The notes under the pieces are model-generated. The model was not told the origin of the DNA, did not search any database, and saw only the letters and a program-made list of their open reading frames with translations. A program made the translations under genes and the position numbers. Below are positions 40,925 to 49,140 of a stretch of DNA of 49,797 nt, in pieces; within the stretch, counting starts at the first letter, position 1, and every line of letters begins with the position of its first letter. This DNA is from an uncultured Burkholderiales bacterium. Lineage in GTDB: Bacteria; Pseudomonadota; Gammaproteobacteria; Burkholderiales; Burkholderiaceae_C. The stretch is taken from NCBI GenBank assembly GCA_937864005.1, contig CALMIL010000254.1, positions 1-49,797 on the forward strand, given 5' to 3'.

Positions 40925-42127
40925 ATGAGTGCCGCAGGGGACGCCGTGGGTTCGAGCGACTATGTTATCCGGCTCGTCGAGGAACCCGCCGCGCTCGACG
41001 CGGCGCAGTGGAATGCCTTGCTCGCACGCTCGGCGTCGCCGACGCCGTTCATGCGCCACGAATATCTGGCCGCGCTGCACGCGTCGGGCAGCGCGACGCG
41101 CGAGACGGGCTGGACGCCGTGCTTCGTCGGCATTTTCGACGGCGACGGCGACGGCGCCGCCCTCGTCGCCGCCTGCCCGCTCTACTTCAAGGGCCACTCG
41201 TACGGCGAGTACGTCTTCGACTGGGCCTGGGCCGACGCCTACCAGCGCCACGGCCTCGCCTACTACCCGAAGCTGCTGTGCGCCGTCCCGTTCACGCCCG
41301 TCCCCGGCACGCGGCTGCTGGTGCGCGATGCGTTGCTGCGCCCGGTCCTGCTCGCCGCGATCGAGCAGGTAGCGCGCGATGCCGGCGCCTCGTCGATCCA
41401 CCTGCTGTTTCTCGACGCGGCCGAGCAGCGCGCCGCGCGCGATGCCGGCTGGATGGCGCGCGGCACGGTGCAGTTTCACTGGACCAACCGCGAGCCCGAG
41501 CCGTATGCGGATTTCGACGACTTCCTCGCCGGCATGCAGCACGACAAGCGCAAGAAGATCCGGCAGGAGCGGCGCAAGGTGGACGCCGCCGGTGTCGAGT
41601 TCGCGCACCGCAGCGGGCGCGCGATCTCGACCGACGACTGGGACTTCTTCTACCGCTGCTATACGCGCACCTACCGCGCGCACCGATCGACGCCCTACCT
41701 GACGCGCGACTTCTTTGCGCGCATCGCCGCGTCGCAACCCGAGCACTGGCTGCTCTTCATCGCATCGCGCGGCGGGCAGCGCATCGCGGCTTCGCTGATC
41801 GGCATCGATCCCGAGCGTCGCCATGCCTTCGGCCGCTACTGGGGCGCAACCGAGGCCATCGACTGCCTGCACTTCGAGGCCTGCTACTACCAGCCGCTCG
41901 CCTGGTGCATCGCGAACCGCTACCGGCGCTTCGAGGGCGGCGCGCAAGGCGAGCACAAGATGGCGCGCGGCCTGCTGCCGGTGGCCGCCGCGTCGGCGCA
42001 CTGGCTCGCGCATCCGCAGTTCGCGCAGGCGGTGGCCGAGTTCCTGCAGCGCGAGGGCGAGGCTGTCGCCGGCTACATCGACGAACTCGATCTGCACGCT
42101 CCGTTCAAGTCGGCAGCGGCGCGCTGA
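40925..42127 (+). CDS. FemAB-like GNAT family N-acyltransferase (DUF482/COG3146)
   Basis: A 400-residue cytoplasmic protein of the FemAB-like peptidoglycan-recognition/GNAT fold. Segments recognised from the family are PTPFMRHEYLAALHASG near the N-terminus, YGEYVFDWAWADAYQRHGLAYYPKLL in the first GNAT half, and QHDKRKKIRQERRKV with FYRCYTRTYRAHRSTPYL in the second. The C-terminus contains FEGGAQGEHKMARGLLP. The substrate is unknown. Its ATG touches the nadE ATG (CATATG), so there is no room for a promoter or ribosome-binding site outside nadE. A GTG at 40946 is an alternative start. Confidence 0.9.
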   Translation: MSAAGDAVGSSDYVIRLVEEPAALDAAQWNALLARSASPTPFMRHEYLAALHASGSATRETGWTPCFVGIFDGDGDGAALVAACPLYFKGHSYGEYVFDWAWADAYQRHGLAYYPKLLCAVPFTPVPGTRLLVRDALLRPVLLAAIEQVARDAGASSIHLLFLDAAEQRAARDAGWMARGTVQFHWTNREPEPYADFDDFLAGMQHDKRKKIRQERRKVDAAGVEFAHRSGRAISTDDWDFFYRCYTRTYRAHRSTPYLTRDFFARIAASQPEHWLLFIASRGGQRIAASLIGIDPERRHAFGRYWGATEAIDCLHFEACYYQPLAWCIANRYRRFEGGAQGEHKMARGLLPVAAASAHWLAHPQFAQAVAEFLQREGEAVAGYIDELDLHAPFKSAAAR

Positions 42128-42270
42128 ACCGGCCCGCGGCGACGGGTCGCGGCGGAACTTCGCGTCAGTTATCTATGGCACCGAAGCGTCACCCGCGACG
42201 CATGAAACGCGAGTCCCTGCTTGCTACTGGTCGCTGCGGTGCGTCGCCCACCGCTTGCCTCTTGCTTCGG

Positions 42271-42511
42271 CGCGTCGCGGCAGGCGCTGCCCGGCAGGGG
42301 CTCATGCTGTGGCGGCCGGCGCTGCGCGCCGGCTGCGCTGTGGTGCTCGGCCTTCAGTCGCGTCGCAGAACTCGCTTCGTTCGCTGCGCTCACTGCGCTC
42401 AGACAGCTGCGACGAGTCAGTTCACGAAGCGCGCTGCGCGCGCCGACTGAAGGCCTGCGCTCCTCGCCGCCACACAAATCGCCCCTGCCGGGCAGCGCCT
42501 GCCGCGATGCG
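42271..42511. repeat. Palindromic unit 1 (31-bp terminal inverted repeats)
   Basis: Arms at 42271-42301 and 42481-42511 are inverted copies with 30 of 31 bases matching (core GGCAGGCGCTGCCCGGC). Inside is a second pair, GGCCTTCAGTCG and CGACTGAAGGCC (about 42349-42360 and 42443-42454), and at the centre the 60-bp segment 42361-42420. Confidence 0.85.
42361..42420 (+). repeat. 60-bp segment, inverted copy at 42640-42699 (55/60 identical)
   Basis: Begins CGTCGCAGAACTCGCTTCG and ends ACAGCTGCGACGAGTCAG. The reverse complement of 42640-42699 matches it at 55 of 60 positions, with changes clustered in the CGCT/CACT-rich middle. This shows that the two palindromic units are related copies in opposite orientation. 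Confidence 0.88.
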
Positions 42512-42552
42512 ACGCTTGCGGACCTTACCCCAAGAGACTCAGCCGCTACAGC

Positions 42553-42863
42553 AAAGGCGCGTCCGGACAGGCCGCGCAGCGCCTCTGGAGCGCCGAGAAT
42601 CGCAGGGCTCGTGGCCGCGCGCGCGGCGCGCATCGTCGACTGACTCGTCGCAGCTGTTTGAGCGCAGCGAACGCAGTGAGCGAAGCGAGTTCTGCGACGG
42701 GCCACGAGACCGACGAAGCGAGCCCGGACACGGGACAGTCCCCGCGGACTGTTCCGTGCCTGGCGAGCGCCCTTGCGCATGCAGGCGCAAGAGCACGCAG
42801 GGCAGTCGGTGCGCAGCGCCGACCGCTCCAGCGAAGCGTAGCGGCCTGTGCGGACGCGCCTTT
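42553..42863. repeat. Palindromic unit 2 (23-bp terminal inverted repeats, central hairpin)
   Basis: Arms AAAGGCGCGTCCGGACAGG... at 42553-42575 and its inverted copy at 42841-42863 match at 22 of 23 bases. Near the centre CACGGGACAGTCC (42729-42741) and GGACTGTTCCGTG (42746-42758) form a 13-bp stem with one mismatch. The 60-bp inverted copy shared with unit 1 lies at 42640-42699. Confidence 0.85.
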
Positions 42864-42946
42864 GCCGCGCCGGACGCAGCCCGCCCAAGCCGACTGAAGC
42901 CAGGGGCAGCAACCGTGCTCTGCCAAGTGACGGAGGAGGTTTAACT

Positions 42947-44350
42947 TCAGGCGCCGGCGACCTTCATGCGCTCGATCAGCACCGAGCCGATCGTGCGTGT
43001 GCCCATCGTATAGGCGTCGGCGCCGACCGCGCTAATCGCCTTGAACATATCGCGCAGGTTGCCGGCGATCGTGATCTCGTGCACCGGGTAGGCGATGCGG
43101 CCGCCTTCGACCCAGAAGCCCGCCGCGCCGCGCGAATAATCGCCCGTGACGTAGTTGATGCCCTGCCCCATCAGCTCGATCGCGAACAGGCCGCGGTCGA
43201 GCTTGCGCAGCATCGCGTCGAGGTCATCCGCCGGTTGCGTGAGCCGGCTCGTCAGCTTCAGGTTCTGCGAGCCGCCGGCGCTGCCGGTCGTGTGCAGCCC
43301 GAGCTTGCGCGCCGAGTAGGTCGTCAGGAAGTAGCCCTGCACGACGCCGGCGCTGACGACATCGCGGGCGTACGTCGCGACGCCTTCGTCGTCGAACGGC
43401 GCGCTCGCCTTGGCGCGCGGGATGTGCGGGTCTTCGGCGATATCGATGTGCGCCGGCAGCACCCGCTGGCCGAGACTGTCGAGCAGAAAGCTCGACTTGC
43501 GATAGAGCGCGCCGCCGCTCGTCGCCTGCACGTAGGCGCCGAGCAGCCCCGACGCGAGCGACGATTCGAACAGCACCGGTACCTCGCAGGTCGTGATCTT
43601 GCGCGAGCGCAGCCGCGACAGCGCGCGCTCGGCGGCGTAGCGGCCGACCGCCTCGGGCGCCGCCAGATCCTCGGGCGCGCGCATCGAGCTGTACCAGGCG
43701 TCGCGCTGCATGTCGTCGCCGCCCTTGCCCGGCAGTTTTGCGATCGGCGCGACCGACAGCGAATGACGCGAACTCGCATAGCCGCCACGAAAGCCGCGCG
43801 AATTGCCGGCGAAGAAGTGCGACTGCTGCGCCGAGACGCCCGCGCCTTCGGAGTTGGTGATGCGCGGATCGGTCGCGAATGCCGCGCCCTCGCAGCGGCG
43901 GGCGATGGCAGCGGCCTGTTCGGCGTCGATCAGCCAGGGGTGAAAGAGGTCGAGGTCGCGCGTCGCCGCGGCGCCCATCGCCAGATCGGCGGCCTCCGGC
44001 AGTCCGGCCGCCGGGTCCTCGGCGGTAAAGCGCGCGATATCCCAGGCCGCGCGCACCGTCTGCTCGAGCGCGGCGCGCGAGAAGTCCGACGTGCTTGCGT
44101 TGCCGCGGCGCTGACCGGCATAGACGGTGACGCCGATCGACTTGTCGCGGTTGCGCTCGACATTCTCGATCTCGCCCTTGCGCACCGACACCGACAAGCC
44201 CGCGCCTTCGGAGACCTCGACTCCGGCATCGCTCGCGCCGAGCCCGCGCGCAAGCGCGAGCGCGTCCTCGACGAGTTGCTCGAAGGTCGCGCGCGAATAC
44301 GAGAAACCGTGCGGCGCGCCGCGCGCGGCTTTGGACGATGTGCTTGGCAT
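42947..44350 (-). CDS. pmbA: Metalloprotease PmbA (TldE), TldD partner
   Basis: A 467-residue protein of the TldD/PmbA family, acting in the cytoplasm in maturation of peptide antibiotics and antitoxin turnover together with TldD. Recognised segments are GVEVSEGAGLSVSVRKGEIENVERNRDKSIGVTVY at the N-terminus, LDLFHPW, and the C-terminal GINYVTGDYSRGAAGFWVEGGRIAYPVHEITIAGNLRDM. As in PmbA generally, no HExxH zinc motif is visible; the catalytic zinc site is in TldD. The start is the ATG at 44350. It is divergent from darP, with 66 bp between them. Confidence 0.94.
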   Translation of the reverse strand: MPSTSSKAARGAPHGFSYSRATFEQLVEDALALARGLGASDAGVEVSEGAGLSVSVRKGEIENVERNRDKSIGVTVYAGQRRGNASTSDFSRAALEQTVRAAWDIARFTAEDPAAGLPEAADLAMGAAATRDLDLFHPWLIDAEQAAAIARRCEGAAFATDPRITNSEGAGVSAQQSHFFAGNSRGFRGGYASSRHSLSVAPIAKLPGKGGDDMQRDAWYSSMRAPEDLAAPEAVGRYAAERALSRLRSRKITTCEVPVLFESSLASGLLGAYVQATSGGALYRKSSFLLDSLGQRVLPAHIDIAEDPHIPRAKASAPFDDEGVATYARDVVSAGVVQGYFLTTYSARKLGLHTTGSAGGSQNLKLTSRLTQPADDLDAMLRKLDRGLFAIELMGQGINYVTGDYSRGAAGFWVEGGRIAYPVHEITIAGNLRDMFKAISAVGADAYTMGTRTIGSVLIERMKVAGA

Positions 44351-44416
44351 GAAGGCGCTGTGTGGTGCGAGGCGGGCGATCGCTATGATAGCCACGCGCC
44401 CGCCCCGACCTCGACC

Positions 44417-44956
44417 ATGAATGCGCCGCGATCCGACGAATCAGACCCTGCGGCCGCCGTGGCGCAGGCGCCGCAGCGCCCGAGCAAGACGCAGCTGAAG
44501 AAGGCAATGCACGAACTGCAGGCCCTCGGCGAGGCGCTCGTCGCGCTGCCCGCCGAGCGAATCGCCGCGCTGCCGCTTTCCGAGACGCTGCACGCGGCGA
44601 TCGACGAGCTGCGGCGCACCCGCTCGCACGAAGGGCGGCGCCGCCAGCTGCAGTTCATCGGCAAGCTGATGCGCGGCACCGACCCCGAGCCGATCCGCGA
44701 AGCGGTGGCCGCGATGCAGCTCGGCAACGCGCGCGATGCCCTCGCGCTGCACCGCGCCGAACATTGGCGCGCCGAACTGATCGCGGACGACGATGCGCTC
44801 ACCGCGTGGGGCGCGGCGCATCCGCAAAGCGACCTGCAGCAGTTGCGCAGCCTGGTTCGCGCCGCGCGCAAGGATGCCGCCACGGCGCCCGAGCAGCGCA
44901 GCGGCCGCGCCTACCGCGAGCTCTTCAAATTCATCAGGCAGGCGCAGGCGGCTTGA
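44417..44956 (+). CDS. darP: DarP/YjgA, ribosome biogenesis factor
   Basis: A 179-residue basic, helical protein of the YjgA/DUF615 family. The core is PSKTQLKKAMHELQALGEALVALP, then RRRQLQFIGKLMRG and AYRELFKFIRQ, all typical. In E. coli DarP (YjgA) associates with late 50S ribosome assembly intermediates. Divergent pmbA-yjgA is the standard proteobacterial arrangement, which supports the call. The ATG at 44417 starts just before the variable acidic N-terminus; the long upstream frame is antisense to pmbA. Confidence 0.92.
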   Translation: MNAPRSDESDPAAAVAQAPQRPSKTQLKKAMHELQALGEALVALPAERIAALPLSETLHAAIDELRRTRSHEGRRRQLQFIGKLMRGTDPEPIREAVAAMQLGNARDALALHRAEHWRAELIADDDALTAWGAAHPQSDLQQLRSLVRAARKDAATAPEQRSGRAYRELFKFIRQAQAA

Positions 44957-44976
44957 TACGGCAAAGGGAGACGGAC

Positions 44977-45576
44977 GTGTCGGATTCGATGGACAAGCTG
45001 CGCATCGGCATCGTCTCGGTCAGCGACCGGGCTTCCAGCGGCGTCTATGCCGACCAGGGTTTGCCGGCGCTGCAGGCGTGGCTCACGCGCGCGATCCGCA
45101 ATTCGATCGAATGGGCGCCGCGGCTGATCCCCGACGACGAGGCGGGCATCAGCGCAACGCTGCGCGAACTCGTCGACGATGCGCATTGCGACCTCGTCCT
45201 CACCACCGGCGGCACCGGCCCCGCGCCGCGCGACGTGACGCCGGAGGCGACGCTCGCCGTCGCGCACAAGCAGATGCCCGGGTTCGGCGAGCAGATGCGC
45301 ACGATCAGCCTCGCCTTCGTGCCGACCGCGATCCTGTCGCGCCAGGTCGCCGTGATCCGCGGCAAGGCGCTGATCATCAACCTGCCGGGGCAGCCGAAGG
45401 CGATCGCCGAGACGCTCGAAGGCCTGCCCGCCGCGCAGCCGCCGGTGCGCGGCATCTTCGCCGCGGTGCCCTATTGCATCGACCTGATCGGCGGCCCGTA
45501 TATCGAGACCGACGATGCGGTGTGCAAGGCGTTCCGCCCGAAATCGGCGCAGCGCGCGCCGCGCGCCGCGAACTGA
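44977..45576 (+). CDS. mog: Molybdopterin adenylyltransferase
   Basis: A 199-residue MogA-type protein that adenylylates molybdopterin before molybdenum insertion. The MoCF-binding signature is LVLTTGGTGPAPRDVTPEATLAVAHKQMPGFGEQMR, with the later KALIINLPGQPKAIAETL segment. The start is GTG at 44977, preceded by AAGGGAG; an internal ATG five codons later is possible. It lies 20 bp downstream of darP and is probably co-transcribed. It converges on cysE with a 34-bp gap. Confidence 0.93.
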   Translation: MSDSMDKLRIGIVSVSDRASSGVYADQGLPALQAWLTRAIRNSIEWAPRLIPDDEAGISATLRELVDDAHCDLVLTTGGTGPAPRDVTPEATLAVAHKQMPGFGEQMRTISLAFVPTAILSRQVAVIRGKALIINLPGQPKAIAETLEGLPAAQPPVRGIFAAVPYCIDLIGGPYIETDDAVCKAFRPKSAQRAPRAAN

Positions 45577-45610
45577 CCGGCACCTCGCGCCGCGCACCGG
45601 GGCGCGCGGC

Positions 45611-46381
45611 TCATTTCATCAACTGGCTCAGCCGCTGGGCGTCGAAGTGTTCCTGCTTCTGCGCATCCTGCGGCACGCAGTCGGACTGCGGCTGCGCGCG
45701 CGAGAGTTGCGTCACCGCCTCCCACAACAGCGCGATCTGGTGTTCGTGCCCGGCCGCGTTGTCGATCAGGCCCTTCATCGCCTGCGCCACCGGGTCGTCG
45801 CCCTGCGTCACGCCGTAGGCCGAGAAGCCCATGTTCGCGGCCGCCGCTTCGCGTTTGGCGTCGCCGTCGGCGAGCAGGATGCGCGCCGGGTTGCCGACCG
45901 CCGTCGCCCCCGCCGGCACCGGCTTGACGACCACCGCGGAGGAGCCGATGCGCGCCCCCTCACCGACCGTGAAGCCGCCGAGGATCTGCGAATTGGCGCC
46001 GACGATCACGCCGCGCGCGAGCGTCGGATGCCGCTTGGCGCCCTTCACGAGCGCCGTGCCGCCGAGCGTGACGCCCTGGTAGATCGTGCATTCGTCGCCG
46101 ATCTCGGCCGTCTCGCCGATCACCACGCCCATGCCGTGGTCGATGAAGACGCGCCGGCCGATCGTTGCGCCGGGGTGGATCTCGATGCCGGTCAGGAAGC
46201 GTGCGATATTCGAGACGAAGCGGCCGACCCAATGCATCTCGTGCGTCCAGAACCAGTGCGCGACGCGGTGCATGCCGATCGCGTGCAGTCCCGGATAGCA
46301 GGTCAGCACCTCCCAGCGGCTGCGCGCCGCGGGGTCGCGCTCGAGGATGCAGTCGATATCTTCTCGCAGGCGTCGGAACAT
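45611..46381 (-). CDS. cysE: Serine O-acetyltransferase
   Basis: A 256-residue left-handed beta-helix acetyltransferase, short (plant/epsilon-type) form. The start is [21 protein letters not shown], then [31 protein letters not shown] with the catalytic His/Asp region, and hexapeptide repeats [28 protein letters not shown]. It makes O-acetylserine for cysteine synthesis, so it feeds CysM encoded at 3.5 kb. The ATG at 46381 is chosen because homologues begin there and a TAAACT hexamer (minus strand, 46411-46416) suggests a promoter downstream of the alternative start at 46435. Confidence 0.94.
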   Translation of the reverse strand: MFRRLREDIDCILERDPAARSRWEVLTCYPGLHAIGMHRVAHWFWTHEMHWVGRFVSNIARFLTGIEIHPGATIGRRVFIDHGMGVVIGETAEIGDECTIYQGVTLGGTALVKGAKRHPTLARGVIVGANSQILGGFTVGEGARIGSSAVVVKPVPAGATAVGNPARILLADGDAKREAAAANMGFSAYGVTQGDDPVAQAMKGLIDNAAGHEHQIALLWEAVTQLSRAQPQSDCVPQDAQKQEHFDAQRLSQLMK

Positions 46382-46476
46382 GGCGGCTGGGCGCTGGTCG
46401 GCTCGCGCCGAGTTTAGTCCCGCAGCCGCTTCCATCCCGCTTTCATCCCGCGTCAAGCGAAGGCCCCCCGGAACCG

Positions 46477-46499
46477 AAAATGGCCCCCGCAGGGGCCAT
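46477..46499 (-). terminator. Intrinsic terminator after the PEP-CTERM gene
   Basis: On the minus strand TGGCCCC-TGCG-GGGGCCA is followed by TTTTCGG. It lies 24 nt past the PEP-CTERM stop and before the cysE promoter region. Confidence 0.85.
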
Positions 46500-46522
46500 C
46501 TCGCGGGTCGCGCGAAATCGGT

Positions 46523-47131
46523 TCAGACCGCGCGGCGACGCCGGGCGACGAAGCCGACGGCCGCCAGGCCGGCAAGCATCAGCGCATAGGTCCCGGGCTC
46601 GGGGACCGCGACGACGGCATGGTTGTCGGTCTCGAAGGCATTGCCGGTCGACGTGAACATGATCGAAGTGATCTTCTCGCCGCTGCCCGCATACGCATTG
46701 AAGTACCGGCCGATGCTTTGATCGCCATCGGCCGGCGACCATACCGCGGCACCGGTGAACGAGCCGAGCAGCGTCGCGCCGTCGTAGAACGAGACGGTGT
46801 TGTACGTGTCGGGCGATCCCCACAGGAAGCCGTAGTACGACGCGCCACAGGCGAGCGCGACCATGCCCGGACCGTCCTGCCCCCCGCTGGCGCCGATCGA
46901 CCAGAAGTTGCCGCTCGAGCCCGGCGGCTGCGCGGCAACGCCGCCGATGCTCGACGTGAAGAGAGCACCGCCGCTGTAGCTCCAGCCGGCAGGCGGCGCG
47001 CTGTCGAAGTCGATCGCGGTGGCGCCCGGCTCGACCGAGGTCGAACCGTACGTCACGGTGGTGGTGAGCGCCTGCGCCTGCAGCGCGCACAGCGCGGCCG
47101 AGGCGATGAGAGCGAGCTTGAATGCGTTCAT
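46523..47131 (-). CDS. PEP-CTERM sorting domain protein (secreted)
   Basis: A 202-residue exported protein. The signal peptide is MNAFKLALIASAALCALQAQA. The mature part is Gly/Ser/Thr-rich and beta-like (SSGNFWSIGASGGQDGPGMVALACG), reminiscent of DUF-type PEP-CTERM proteins with NPCBM-like folds, and it ends with VPEPGTYALMLAGLAAVGF then RRRR, a complete PEP-CTERM tripartite signal. Exosortase (EpsH/XrtA) would cleave it for surface or exopolysaccharide-associated localisation; no exosortase gene is in the window. AGGAAAAG precedes the ATG. The function of the mature domain is unknown. Confidence 0.9.
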   Translation of the reverse strand: MNAFKLALIASAALCALQAQALTTTVTYGSTSVEPGATAIDFDSAPPAGWSYSGGALFTSSIGGVAAQPPGSSGNFWSIGASGGQDGPGMVALACGASYYGFLWGSPDTYNTVSFYDGATLLGSFTGAAVWSPADGDQSIGRYFNAYAGSGEKITSIMFTSTGNAFETDNHAVVAVPEPGTYALMLAGLAAVGFVARRRRAV

Positions 47132-47258
47132 GATCGTGCTTTTCCTGACCTTTCGCCGCCGTCTGCCAGCCAGCCACCGTGCGATGAAGGAATGCTAGGT
47201 GTGCGCGGTTGCGAAGACGATCCCGCGTCCGCGGGGGAACCCCCGGATGAGCGTGTAA

Positions 47259-47288
47259 CGCGCGTGAAGGGTTACCGACTCACGCGCG
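47259..47288. other. 9-bp stem-loop just past trmJ
   Basis: CGCGCGTGA and TCACGCGCG are separated by a 12-nt loop, 3 bp beyond the trmJ stop. There is no U-tract, so it is more likely a 3' mRNA structure than an intrinsic terminator. Confidence 0.45.
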
Positions 47289-47290
47289 GT

Positions 47291-48016
47291 TCAGCCGCGC
47301 TCCGCTATCGCGCGCGCGATGCCGCGCAGGATGTTGACCTCTTCGGTCGTCAGCCGCGCCCGGTTCGCGAGCTGATTCAGGCGCGGCATCAGCTTGCGCG
47401 GTGCCTCGGGGTCGAGAAAGCCGATCGCGAGCAGCGCCTGGCGCCAATGGTCGAGCGCGCCCTGCACCTGCGCCGCGCTCGCGAGCGTCGGCTCGACGCT
47501 GCGCGCGCGCAGCCCGAAGCCGCCCTGCGCCTGCCGCCAGTCGTAGGCGATGATCTGCACCGCCTGCGCGAGGTTGAGCGAACCGTAGGCCGGATCGGTC
47601 GGAATGCTGAGCGCCGCGTGGCAGCGATAGACGTCGTCGTTGCCGAGGCCAACGCGCTCGGGGCCGAACAGGAAGGCGACCCGCTCGCCGCTTGCCGCAA
47701 GCGCCGGAAAGAGTTCGCGCGGCGCATGCGTCGGCGGCCCGAAGTCGCGCGGCGTCATCGCTGTCGCGCCGAGCCAGCTCACGCCATCGAGCGCCTGCGC
47801 AAGCGTCGCGACGACGCGCACCTTGTCGAGGATATCGGTCGCGCCGCTCGCCATCGCGCGCGCCTGCGGGTGCGAGGCGATGCCGGCGTCGCGCGGCGCG
47901 ACGAGCACGAGGTCGGAAAACCCCATCACCTTCATCGCGCGCGCCGCTGCGCCCACGTTGCCCGGATGGCTCGTGCCCTGCAGGATGAAGCGCGTCGCGT
48001 CGGCCGGCTCGTGCAT
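47291..48016 (-). CDS. trmJ: tRNA (cytidine/uridine-2'-O-)-methyltransferase TrmJ
   Basis: A 241-residue SPOUT methyltransferase. The N-terminus RFILQGTSHPGNVGAAARAMKVMGFSDLVLVAPR is the TrmH/TrmJ family opening. The knot with SAM-binding elements follows (VAFLFGPERVGLGNDDVYRCHAALSIPT, then YGSLNLAQAVQIIAYDW). The C-terminal extension after residue ~165 is the TrmJ-type dimerisation tail. It methylates position 32 of several tRNAs in E. coli. It is divergent from suhB with a 127-bp spacer, an arrangement common in proteobacteria. Confidence 0.92.
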   Translation of the reverse strand: MHEPADATRFILQGTSHPGNVGAAARAMKVMGFSDLVLVAPRDAGIASHPQARAMASGATDILDKVRVVATLAQALDGVSWLGATAMTPRDFGPPTHAPRELFPALAASGERVAFLFGPERVGLGNDDVYRCHAALSIPTDPAYGSLNLAQAVQIIAYDWRQAQGGFGLRARSVEPTLASAAQVQGALDHWRQALLAIGFLDPEAPRKLMPRLNQLANRARLTTEEVNILRGIARAIAERG

Positions 48017-48143
48017 CGTGGCTGCGTAAAATTGCGATTATCGGCAGCGGCGCAGGTGCGCCGCGCCACGCGGCCGCTTCGTCGGCGGCACGCTCTTTTA
48101 CCCCGCAAGGCCCACCCCTCACTCGATCCGGACAGGTTTTTCC

Positions 48144-49097
48144 ATGGCGCAAGCGCTGCACCCGATGCTCAATACGGCGATCAAGGCGGCGCGCGCCGCG
48201 GGCGCGCTGATCAACCGCGCGTCGATGGACCTGGACGTGCTGAAGGTGAACGCGAAGGCGCCGAACGACTTCGTCACCGAGGTCGATCAGGCGGCCGAGC
48301 GCATCATCATCGACACCCTGCTCGCCGCGTACCCCGGCCACGCCATCCTCGGCGAAGAGACCGGCCGCACGCGCGGCGCGAAGGACAGCGAGTACCTCTG
48401 GATCATCGACCCGCTCGACGGCACGACCAACTTCATCCACGGTCTGCCGGTCTATGGCGTATCGATCGCGCTCGCGCACCGCGGCCAGGTGCAGCAGGCG
48501 GTCGTCTACGACCCGACGCGCAACGACCTGTTCTTCGCCTCGAAGGGGCGCGGCGCGTTCCTCAACGACAAGCGGCTGCGCGTCTCCAAGCGCCTGCGGC
48601 TGGCCGAGTCGCTGATCGGCACCGGATTTCCGTTTCGCAAGGGCGACGACTTCCAGCGCTACATGCAGATCTTCGAGCGCGTGATGCAAAGCTGCGCCGG
48701 CATGCGCCGGCCGGGCGCAGCGGCACTCGACCTGTGCTACGTCGCCGCCGGCTACTACGACGGCTTCTTCGAGACCGGCCTCGGTGCGTGGGATGTCGCC
48801 GCCGGCTCGCTCATCATCACCGAGGCGGGCGGCCTGGTCGGCAATTTCACCGGCGAGGCCGACTACCTCTACCGGCGCGAGGTCGTCGCCGGCAATCCGA
48901 AGGTCTTCGCGCAGCTCGTCACGATTCTGGCGCCCCACACCGGCGTCGGCGGGCCGCCGCCGCAATCGCCTGCCGCCGATCCGATGCCGGCGGCGACCCC
49001 GGAGCGCGCGCTCGCGAAGGCCGTGGCCGCTGCAGCGGCGGGCGGCGAACCCCCGCCGCCGGCTGCCGCGCAGGCCGGCCAGACCGACCCGCATTGA
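48144..49097 (+). CDS. suhB: Inositol-1-monophosphatase SuhB
   Basis: A 317-residue Mg-dependent phosphatase of the IMPase family; SuhB also joins the rRNA antitermination complex in E. coli. The metal-binding motifs are [22 protein letters not shown] and [17 protein letters not shown], all intact. The catalytic domain ends near residue 265. About 50 extra residues, rich in Pro and Ala ([26 protein letters not shown]), form a disordered tail not found in E. coli SuhB. The start is the ATG at 48144. mutS follows 43 bp downstream. Confidence 0.94.
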   Translation: MAQALHPMLNTAIKAARAAGALINRASMDLDVLKVNAKAPNDFVTEVDQAAERIIIDTLLAAYPGHAILGEETGRTRGAKDSEYLWIIDPLDGTTNFIHGLPVYGVSIALAHRGQVQQAVVYDPTRNDLFFASKGRGAFLNDKRLRVSKRLRLAESLIGTGFPFRKGDDFQRYMQIFERVMQSCAGMRRPGAAALDLCYVAAGYYDGFFETGLGAWDVAAGSLIITEAGGLVGNFTGEADYLYRREVVAGNPKVFAQLVTILAPHTGVGGPPPQSPAADPMPAATPERALAKAVAAAAAGGEPPPPAAAQAGQTDPH

Positions 49098-49140
49098 GCA
49101 TGCCCGCCCGCCACCGGGCCGCGCCGCGAGGCACGCTTCG

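Larger units (their letters stand above)
42128..42946. repeat. 819-bp non-coding island of nested long inverted repeats
   Basis: No believable gene lies here. Frames are open on both strands only because the DNA is GC-rich and self-complementary. The island holds two large palindromic units (42271-42511 and 42553-42863) that share an inverted 60-bp segment. At either edge the DNA is plain. The sequence GCGAAGCGTAGCGGC near 42830 also resembles part of the 83-bp repeat at 7.4 kb. It separates the FemAB-like gene from the 3' end of pmbA. A REP/BIME- or MITE-like element is the simplest reading. Confidence 0.85.

Noticed and set aside
42169..42912. Several open frames of 80-250 residues on both strands in the 42.1-42.9 kb island
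   Set aside because: They mirror each other because the DNA is palindromic; Arg/Ala/Ser-rich repeats such as SLRSLRS have no domain or SD sequence.
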